Shown one piece after another: positions 6,578 through 11,673 of a stretch of 11,673 bases of DNA. How positions within the stretch are numbered: the stretch's first letter is position 1; the number at the start of each line of letters is the position of its first letter. The translations under genes were made by a program, and so were the position numbers. This DNA comes from a bacterium (GTDB taxonomy: Bacteria > Actinomycetota > Actinomycetes > Actinomycetales > Actinomycetaceae), in assembly GCA_030544165.1 (NCBI GenBank), contig JAUNRP010000042.1:1-11673 (forward strand), read 5' to 3'. Below the pieces are notes generated by a model. That model saw only the letters and a list, made by a program, of their open reading frames with translations, had not been told where the DNA came from and did not search any database.

Positions 6578-7552
6578 GTGTCGGTAGCGACCTCCCCCAC
6601 AACGGACGCCGACGTGGTCGCGAAGAAGACCAGTCCGGGAAATATCGGAAACAGAGTCTTCGAGGGACTGTCCGCCAGCGCCGGGTGGGTCATCATGCTC
6701 ACCCTCGCCGCAGTCGGTGTCTTCCTCATGATGCGGGCCGGCTCGGCCTTCACCGCCACCTCCGAGGAACTCGAGGGCGTCACCCTCCTGAGGGGCCGCG
6801 GCCTGTGGGAGTACATCGCCGCACTCCTGTTCGGCACCGTGATGGCCTCCCTCATCGCCCTCACGATCGCCCTCCCGCTCTCGATCGGGATCGCCCTCTT
6901 CATCTCCCACTACGCCCCGCGCAAGCTGGCCCAGGGCCTCGGCTACATGGTGGACCTCCTCGCCGCGATCCCCTCCGTGGTCTACGGCCTGTGGGGAGCG
7001 AGCTGGCTCGCCGTCCAGCTCGATCCGCTCTTCCGTTTCCTCACCAACTGGCTGGGCTGGATCCCGTTCTTCGCCGACTACCAGCCGCCGGCGCGTAACC
7101 TCATGACGGCCTCGCTCGTGCTCGCCGTCATGATCCTCCCCATCATCACCGCCACGATCCGCGAGGTGTTCCTCCAGACCCCGCGCCTCCACGAGGAGGC
7201 CTCCCTCGCGCTCGGCGCCACCCGCTGGGAGATGGTGAAGATGGCCGTCTTCCCCTTCGCCCGCTCGGGCATCATCTCCTCCTCGATGCTGGGCCTCGGC
7301 CGCGCGCTCGGAGAGACGATGGCGGTGCTCATGATCATCTCTCCCGGATTCCTGATGAACTTCTTCCTCCTCAAGCCGGGCCAGCACCAGACGATCGCGG
7401 CCAACATCGCGGCGCAGTTCCGCGAGGCGAGCGGGCTGGGAGCGGACGTCCTGTTCGCCACCGGCCTCGTCCTCTTCGTCATGACCTTCGTGGTGAACTC
7501 GATCGCCCGCGCGATCATCGCCCGCCGCGCCGAGTTCTCGGGAGCGAACTGA
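6578..7552 (+). CDS. pstC: phosphate ABC transporter permease PstC
   Basis: PstC forms one half of the membrane channel of the PstSCAB phosphate importer. The 324-residue protein has about six membrane segments (near 34-52, 78-110, 120-148, 175-195, 232-262, 289-312). It carries the ABC-permease EAA loop EEASLALGATRWEM (206-219), which docks on PstB. GYMVDLLAAIPSVVYGLWG (122-140) and GRALGETMAVLMI (241-253) are typical PstC segments. The GTG start at 6578 has GGAGG at 6569-6573, 4 nt upstream. It is separated from pstS by the strong hairpin and overlaps pstA by one base (TGATG). Confidence 0.95.
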   Translation: MSVATSPTTDADVVAKKTSPGNIGNRVFEGLSASAGWVIMLTLAAVGVFLMMRAGSAFTATSEELEGVTLLRGRGLWEYIAALLFGTVMASLIALTIALPLSIGIALFISHYAPRKLAQGLGYMVDLLAAIPSVVYGLWGASWLAVQLDPLFRFLTNWLGWIPFFADYQPPARNLMTASLVLAVMILPIITATIREVFLQTPRLHEEASLALGATRWEMVKMAVFPFARSGIISSSMLGLGRALGETMAVLMIISPGFLMNFFLLKPGQHQTIAANIAAQFREASGLGADVLFATGLVLFVMTFVVNSIARAIIARRAEFSGAN

Positions 7553-8610
7553 TGAGCACTGCCGCCACCCCCACCGCCGTCGCGGTCCCGGACACCCGCC
7601 TGCCGAAGTGGACCACCTGGGCGATCCTGATCGCCTCGTTCGCGCTCGGCGCGCTCATCACCGTCATCTCGGGCGGCTTCGCCTGGATCGGCACCCTTTT
7701 GATCGGCCTCATCGTCTTCCTGGCGGCCACCTACGTGGTGGCCCGCCTCGTGGAGGGCCCCCGCTGGGCTGCGGATCGGCTGGCGAGCGCCCTGGTGACC
7801 ACGGCCTTCGTGATCGTGATGATCCCGCTGGTGTCCCTGATCCTGAACGTGGTCCTCGACGGCATGCACCGCTTCGACTGGAACTTCCTCAGCACGGACA
7901 TGGCCGGGATCTTCGGCTCCATGGCCGAGGGCGGTGGACTCCACGCCATCGTGGGCACCCTGATCGTCACCTTCGCCGCCTCGGTGATCTCGATCCCGAT
8001 CGGTATCTTCACCGCGATCTACCTGGTGGAGTACCGGGGTGGACGGATCTCCAAGATCATCACCTTCCTGGTGGACGTGATGACCGGTATCCCCTCGATC
8101 GTGGCCGGCCTGTTCGCCTACTCGCTCTTCCTGCTGGTGGCGGGCCCGCAGTACCGCTCCAGCATCATCGGTGCCGTGGCGCTCTCCCTCCTGATGACCC
8201 CGGTGGTGATCCGCGGCACCGAGGAGATGCTGAAGCTGGTGCCGAACGAGCTGCGTGAGGCCTCCTACGCGCTCGGAGTCCCCAAGTGGCTGACCATCGT
8301 GAAGGTGGTGCTGCGCACCGCGATCGCGGGCATCACCACCTCCGTGATGATCGCGGTGGCGCGCGTGATCGGAGAGACCGCGCCACTGCTGCTGACGATC
8401 GGGATCGTGCCCACGCTGAACTGGAACGCGTTCGACGGCCAGATGACCACCCTGCCGGTGTTCGTCTACCGCCAGTACCAGCAGGGCGGCGCCGAGAACA
8501 TTGACCGGGCATGGGCCGGAGCGCTCACACTCATCCTCATCGTGATGATCCTGAACCTGTTCGCCCGCCTCATCTCCCACTTCTTCTCCCCCAAGGGCCT
8601 GTCCCGCTAG
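7552..8610 (+). CDS. pstA: phosphate ABC transporter permease PstA
   Basis: PstA forms the second half of the phosphate channel. It is 352 residues, longer than the roughly 280-300 of many PstA proteins. The extra length is an N-terminal part with two additional hydrophobic segments (about 22-40 and 43-66) before the usual core. The core has VMTGIPSIVAGLFAY (176-190), the EAA loop REASYALGVPKW (235-246) and ARVIGETAPLLLTIG (270-284). Its ATG shares one base with the pstC stop, indicating coupled translation and equal amounts of the two permeases. It ends 28 nt before pstB. Confidence 0.95.
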   Translation: MSTAATPTAVAVPDTRLPKWTTWAILIASFALGALITVISGGFAWIGTLLIGLIVFLAATYVVARLVEGPRWAADRLASALVTTAFVIVMIPLVSLILNVVLDGMHRFDWNFLSTDMAGIFGSMAEGGGLHAIVGTLIVTFAASVISIPIGIFTAIYLVEYRGGRISKIITFLVDVMTGIPSIVAGLFAYSLFLLVAGPQYRSSIIGAVALSLLMTPVVIRGTEEMLKLVPNELREASYALGVPKWLTIVKVVLRTAIAGITTSVMIAVARVIGETAPLLLTIGIVPTLNWNAFDGQMTTLPVFVYRQYQQGGAENIDRAWAGALTLILIVMILNLFARLISHFFSPKGLSR

Positions 8611-8638
8611 GGGCCCGCGCAACCCGGAAGGACCATTC

Positions 8639-9418
8639 GTGGCCAAGCAGATCGATGTCAACAACCTGAACGTCTACTACGGCGACTTCCTGGCCGTGGA
8701 GGGCGTCAGCATGCAGATCAAGCCGCGCGCCATCACGGCGCTGATCGGCCCCTCCGGCTGCGGCAAGACCACGTTCCTGCGCACCCTGAACCGCATGCAC
8801 GAGGTGGTCCCGGGCGCCTACGCCGAGGGCGAGGTGATGATGGACGGGATGAACCTGTACGGGCCCGGCGTGGACCCGGTGGTGGTCCGCCGCCAGGTGG
8901 GAATGGTGTTCCAGCGCCCCAACCCGTTCCCCACCATGTCCATCGCTGAGAACGTGCTCGCCGGCATCCGCCTGAACAACCGCAAGGTCTCCAAGGGCCA
9001 GGCGGAGGAGATCGTGGAGACCTCGCTGCGCGGCGCGAACCTCTGGGAGGAGGTCAAGGACCGCCTGGGCGTTCCGGGATCCTCCCTCTCCGGTGGCCAG
9101 CAGCAGCGCCTGTGCATCGCTCGCACCATCGCGGTGAAGCCGGACGTGGTCCTCATGGACGAGCCCTGCTCGGCCCTGGACCCGATCTCCACGCTGGCCA
9201 TCGAGGACCTCATGGCGGAGCTGAAGAACGAGTACACGATCGTGATCGTGACCCACAACATGCAGCAGGCGGCCCGCGTCTCGGACATGACCGGATTCTT
9301 CAACATCGCCGGCGCCCGCAAGCCGGGCAAGCTCATCGAGTACGACTCGACCGAGAAGATGTTCTCCCAGCCGGACAACGAGCAGACCGAGAACTACATC
9401 TCCGGCCGCTTCGGGTAG
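8639..9418 (+). CDS. pstB: phosphate ABC transporter ATP-binding protein PstB
   Basis: PstB is the cytoplasmic ATPase that drives PstC/PstA. The 259-residue protein is of normal family length with all motifs intact: Walker A GPSGCGKT (37-44), Q-loop FQRPNPFPTM (91-100), signature LSGGQQQR (150-157), Walker B VVLMDEP (170-176) with catalytic Glu175, D-loop SALD (178-181) and switch His206. FQRPNPFP and the DEPCSALDPI block are typical of PstB among ABC ATPases. The GTG start has GGAAGGA at 8626-8632, 6 nt upstream. It is the last plus-strand gene of the operon; no phoU follows it, and the next gene converges on it 3 nt away. Confidence 0.97.
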   Translation: MAKQIDVNNLNVYYGDFLAVEGVSMQIKPRAITALIGPSGCGKTTFLRTLNRMHEVVPGAYAEGEVMMDGMNLYGPGVDPVVVRRQVGMVFQRPNPFPTMSIAENVLAGIRLNNRKVSKGQAEEIVETSLRGANLWEEVKDRLGVPGSSLSGGQQQRLCIARTIAVKPDVVLMDEPCSALDPISTLAIEDLMAELKNEYTIVIVTHNMQQAARVSDMTGFFNIAGARKPGKLIEYDSTEKMFSQPDNEQTENYISGRFG

Positions 9419-9419
9419 G

Positions 9420-9447
9420 CCTCAGCGGGCGGAGCCCCGCAGCGAGG
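9420..9447. terminator. possible bidirectional hairpin at the pstB/lipoprotein convergence
   Basis: CCTC (9420-9423)/GAGG (9444-9447) and GCGGG (9425-9429)/CCCGC (9436-9440) can stack through a small internal loop. It sits where two convergent genes end. There is no T-run on either strand, and part of it is coding for the minus-strand gene, so termination here is only a suggestion. Confidence 0.28.
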
Positions 9448-9868
9448 ACGTGACCGGTTGGTCGGACTGGAGCAGGCAGAGCACCTCGCGGTCACCGTGC
9501 TCATTCCAGGTGTCCGCCGTGGGGTAGAACCAGTTCATCTGGAGTGCCGACTGCTCGTAGGACAGTCCCACGAACCCCTCGAACTCGGAGTAGCAGAAGC
9601 TCTCCGCCCAGGCCGAGGCGGGATCGCGCCCGGGGAACTCGTCCCCTTCCATGGTGCCCGCGGCGTACACCTCGATGTCATGGGCGTCCCGGCACCCGAG
9701 CACTTCCACGTTGAGCACCTTCTCCGAGGTGATGTCCGAGGAGTTGAAGCAGTCACCCACGGAGATGTCGAACAGCGTGCTCTCCTCGGAGCATCCTGCA
9801 AGACCCACCGCGAGGGTGAGGGCACCCGCACTTGCACAGACCCGGGCAGCCAGTCGTTTCACGTCCAC
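9422..9868 (-). CDS. small lipoprotein with septum-formation-type domain
   Basis: This encodes a 148-residue exported lipoprotein. It has an N-terminal VKR, a hydrophobic stretch (about 12-23) and a lipobox LAGC with Cys26. The mature part, SVGDCFN..., VEVLGCRDAHDIEVYA, FPGRDPASAWAESFC, YPTADTWNEHGDREVLCLL, matches what I recall of the actinobacterial 'septum formation' domain: a G-D-C start, a C-x-x-x-H-D motif, then Y-P-T-x-x-x-W and a final C-L-L. The four mature cysteines (40, 59, 92, 131) could form two disulfides. The GTG start has AGGA 7 nt upstream. An in-frame GTG two codons later is possible. It lies 29 nt after pit and may share its transcript. The true role is unknown; the family name does not prove a division function. 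Confidence 0.8.
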   Translation of the reverse strand: MDVKRLAARVCASAGALTLAVGLAGCSEESTLFDISVGDCFNSSDITSEKVLNVEVLGCRDAHDIEVYAAGTMEGDEFPGRDPASAWAESFCYSEFEGFVGLSYEQSALQMNWFYPTADTWNEHGDREVLCLLQSDQPVTSSLRGSAR

Positions 9869-9897
9869 ACCGTCATCCTACGAGGCCCTGACTCTCC

Positions 9898-10890
9898 TCA
9901 CCCGAACGGCATCAGCGCGAGCCGGAGGACGAGTGCGATCCCGCCCGCCCCCAGCGGCGTGGCCACCCACACGAGCAGCATCCGCACCACGGTGTTCCAC
10001 TGGACCTGTTTCACCCCGCGGTTCACCCCGGTGCCCACCACCACGCTCGCCACGGTGTGGGTGGTGGAGACGGGGACCCGCAGCGCGAGGGCGGCCACTC
10101 CCAGGATCAGGGCCGAGGCGGTCTCCGTCACGAACGCTGCGGGCGGGTTGATCCGCGTGATCCGCCACGCGAGTGTCCGCGTCACGCGCCACCCACCGGC
10201 GAGGGTTCCAAGAGCCAGGGCGACGGCGCAGCTCACCACCACCCATGGCGTCACCTCCTCGCTGGGTGCTCCGCCCAGGACCAGGGCCAGCATGATGATG
10301 CCCATGGACTTCTGCGCGTCCTGCAGGCCGTGCCCGAGTGCGAGGGCGGCGCCGGAGATGGTCTGCGCGTAGCGGAAGCCCCGGATGGACCTGCGGTAGT
10401 CGCGCCCCGAGAAGATCCGGCCCACCGCCCGCATCCCCCCGATCCCGAGCGCGAACCCGAGCACGGGGGACAGGAGCATGGGGAGGACCACGAGCGCGAG
10501 GAGGGACCCGCCGTCGAGCACGCCGGGGGTGAGGAGGGCCGCCCCCGCGAGTCCCGCGATCAGCGCGTGCGAGGAGGAGGAGGGCATCCCGCGCCACCAG
10601 GTGAGGAGGTTCCAGACGATGGCGGCGCACACCCCCGCCAACACCAGCAGCAGGCCGGTGCGCCCCTCCGGTGGGTCGGCGAGCCCGAAGCCCACCACCC
10701 GGGCGAGCGAGGTGGACAGGAGCGCGCCCACCGCGTTCATCACGGCGGCGAGTAGGACAGCGGCACGGGGGGTGAGGGCGCGGGTGGTGACCGCCGTCGC
10801 CACGGAGTTGGAGGCATCGTGGAAGCCGTTGGTGAACGCGAAGCCGAGGGTGGCGGCCACCACGAGGGCGAGGAGCGCCGGATCGCCCAC
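9898..10890 (-). CDS. pit: Pit-family low-affinity inorganic phosphate permease
   Basis: Pit imports phosphate, probably as a neutral metal-phosphate complex, coupled to a cation gradient. The 330-residue membrane protein shows the inverted-repeat signatures of the PHO4/Pit family: TNGFHDASNSVAT (20-32) in the first half and GHGLQDAQKSMG (186-197) in the second. It also has PSSSSHAL (103-110) and PVSTTHT (273-279). The second signature has Gln190 where many members have Asn before the Asp. About ten hydrophobic segments are visible. The GTG start overlaps the DUF47 stop by one base (TAGTG) and has GGGAG 5 nt upstream. DUF47 next to pit is a widespread pair. It probably serves phosphate-replete growth, opposite to PstSCAB. 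Confidence 0.94.
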   Translation of the reverse strand: MGDPALLALVVAATLGFAFTNGFHDASNSVATAVTTRALTPRAAVLLAAVMNAVGALLSTSLARVVGFGLADPPEGRTGLLLVLAGVCAAIVWNLLTWWRGMPSSSSHALIAGLAGAALLTPGVLDGGSLLALVVLPMLLSPVLGFALGIGGMRAVGRIFSGRDYRRSIRGFRYAQTISGAALALGHGLQDAQKSMGIIMLALVLGGAPSEEVTPWVVVSCAVALALGTLAGGWRVTRTLAWRITRINPPAAFVTETASALILGVAALALRVPVSTTHTVASVVVGTGVNRGVKQVQWNTVVRMLLVWVATPLGAGGIALVLRLALMPFG

Positions 10891-11501
10891 TACGACTCCC
10901 GCACCGCCACGCCGCGCAGGGTGCCGGCCACCGTGTCCACGCCCTCCGTGACCCGGATGAGCTGCTGGAGGATGTCCCGCTCCCGCTGGGCGAGCCGGGG
11001 ATCGGGGGTGGCGGAGACCGTCTCCGCGAGGCCGCGGCGGATGGTGCTGCGGGCATCGCGCATGAGGCGGCGGATCTCGTGCTGGAGGGGGATGAGATCG
11101 CGCGGCCGTCCGAAGCTGCGCACGCTCTCACCGATGATCTCGGCGGAGCGTTCGATCGAGGCGAGGGCGCGTCCCGCGTCCTCGGGGACCTTGCCGATCC
11201 GGTGCTCGAGGATGAGTTCGCCGGTGCCGTAGAGCCGCTCGATCACATCGGGGATCCCGGTGGCGAGATCGGCGAGCATCACCCGGTCGATGGGGGTGAT
11301 GAAGGAACGCGCCACATCGCCCAGCAGGACGCGGGCCGCGGCATCGGCCTCCTCGAGGAGCTCGCCGAGTTCGGTGGCGAGCTGCTTGCGTTCGGGACGT
11401 TCGGCGCCCAGGAGGGCGGAGAGGGTGGAGCAGGTGCGGCCGAGTCCGTCCGCGAGGCCGGTCAGGGGCCCGATGTGGGCCTTGCCCGCGAGGATGGACA
11501 C
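10890..11501 (-). CDS. DUF47 / PhoU-like accessory protein of Pit
   Basis: This encodes a 203-residue, all-helical, soluble protein of the DUF47 (PhoU_div) family, which usually lies directly upstream of pit genes and is thought to control or couple the permease. The family signature is the segment FITPIDRVMLADLATGIPDVIE (67-88), with Asp72, Asp78 and Asp85 as likely metal-facing acidic residues. The rest consists of amphipathic helices with many Arg/Glu heptad-like patterns (for example 36-62 and 108-160). Length is normal. The GTG start has AGGAG on the minus strand (11508-11512), 6 nt upstream. A structured leader precedes it. True PhoU has two repeats of the motif; here I see one. Confidence 0.87.
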   Translation of the reverse strand: MSILAGKAHIGPLTGLADGLGRTCSTLSALLGAERPERKQLATELGELLEEADAAARVLLGDVARSFITPIDRVMLADLATGIPDVIERLYGTGELILEHRIGKVPEDAGRALASIERSAEIIGESVRSFGRPRDLIPLQHEIRRLMRDARSTIRRGLAETVSATPDPRLAQRERDILQQLIRVTEGVDTVAGTLRGVAVRES

Positions 11502-11527
11502 GGCATGCTCCTAGGGACGAGATGTGA

Positions 11528-11613
11528 GGCACCGGACCGCAAAGCGCCTGACGGCGCGAAGGCCGCTCGTAGCGGCGAAGTGTGGAGCCCGGGGCTTTCA
11601 ACGGTCCGGTGCC
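11528..11613 (-). ncRNA. candidate structured leader RNA (four-way junction) of DUF47-pit
   Basis: A perfect 12-bp stem (GGCACCGGACCG at 11528-11539 with CGGTCCGGTGCC at 11602-11613) encloses three hairpins. They are 11544-11548/11553-11557 (5 bp, 4-nt loop), 11562-11567/11571-11576 (6 bp, 3-nt loop) and 11586-11589/11593-11596 (4 bp, extendable by G-U pairs). Short linkers (CAAA, GAAG, GAAGTGTGG, TTCAA on the plus strand) form the junction. On the minus strand the element begins 7 nt after a TAAACT box and ends 16 nt before the DUF47 ribosome site, so it would be almost the whole 5' leader. I do not recognise it as a known riboswitch. The fold is seen in the sequence; orientation and function are inferred, and a plus-strand RNA for a gene beyond the window is possible. 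Confidence 0.5.
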
Positions 11614-11619
11614 CTTGGG

Positions 11620-11625
11620 AGTTTA
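11620..11625 (-). promoter_or_regulatory. candidate -10 box for DUF47-pit
   Basis: The minus strand reads TAAACT, a TANNNT match in otherwise GC-rich DNA. Transcription would start near 11612-11614, exactly where the long stem of the leader begins. The best -35 candidate (TACTCA on the minus strand, 11642-11647, 16-nt spacer) is weak. The remaining bases to the right edge show nothing I can assign. Confidence 0.42.
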
Positions 11626-11673
11626 ACCCACACCCACCCCGTGAGTATTCCCCGAACGTCCCTGTGGGGGCGC

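Noticed and set aside
4647..6602. 651-codon minus-strand open frame opposite mutT1 and pstS
   Set aside because: It spans two real genes and their regulatory gap, is Gly-rich and low-complexity, and shows no family features.
7078..8664. 528-codon minus-strand open frame opposite pstC/pstA
   Set aside because: His/Asp/Glu/Gly-rich translation typical of antisense of hydrophobic codons; no start signal.
11562..11576. Mini-ykkC (guanidine-II) hairpin because the minus strand shows an ACG loop
   Set aside because: Only one such hairpin is present, the loop closes as a triloop, and the required paired ACGR tetraloop hairpins are absent.
11528..11613. Insertion-sequence or MITE ends, or an integron attC site, from the 12-bp inverted repeat
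   Set aside because: No flanking target duplication, no transposase, no attC core sites; internal hairpins fit a folded RNA better. A genome-wide repeat search would still be the deciding test.
1..11673. CRISPR arrays, prophage or defence genes
   Set aside because: No spaced direct repeats, integrases, nucleases or toxin-antitoxin-like genes were seen; all main frames belong to housekeeping families.

Overview
The window is about 11.7 kb of very GC-rich DNA with dense, mostly leaderless-to-tight gene packing and frequent GTG starts. It carries a mycothiol synthase gene, an actinobacterial-type two-domain MutT1 next to ppk1, and Streptomyces-like PHO-box repeats. Together these point to a mycothiol-producing actinomycete (Actinomycetota). 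I cannot name the genus from the sequence alone.

Layout. At the left edge lies the 5' part of a tRNA-Lys(UUU) gene on the minus strand, cut by the window end. From 216 to about 9418 everything reads on the plus strand. First come a conserved actinobacterial hypothetical gene and mshD, overlapping by 4 nt. Then come ppk1 (polyphosphate kinase with a long acidic N-terminal extension) and a mutT1-like Nudix/histidine-phosphatase fusion, also overlapping by 4 nt. After a 171-nt regulatory gap holding a probable PHO box comes the high-affinity phosphate transporter operon pstS-pstC-pstA-pstB, with a perfect 19-bp hairpin between pstS and pstC. From 9422 to 11501 the genes read on the minus strand and converge on pstB: a DUF47/PhoU-like gene, a Pit-type low-affinity phosphate permease (1-nt overlap) and a small septum-formation-type lipoprotein. 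The DUF47-pit unit is preceded by an 86-nt self-complementary element that folds into a four-way junction directly after a plausible -10 box.

How the parts fit. Most of the window concerns phosphate: capture at the cell surface (PstS), import by an ATP-driven pump (PstCAB) when phosphate is scarce, import by a cation-coupled permease (Pit with its DUF47 partner) when it is plentiful, storage as polyphosphate (Ppk1), and Nudix/phosphatase clean-up of nucleotides (MutT1). The mshD pair belongs to thiol redox metabolism and is probably only a neighbour. Every main protein family here is known. The least explained parts are non-coding: the structured element upstream of DUF47-pit, the pstS-pstC hairpin, and the candidate PhoP sites.
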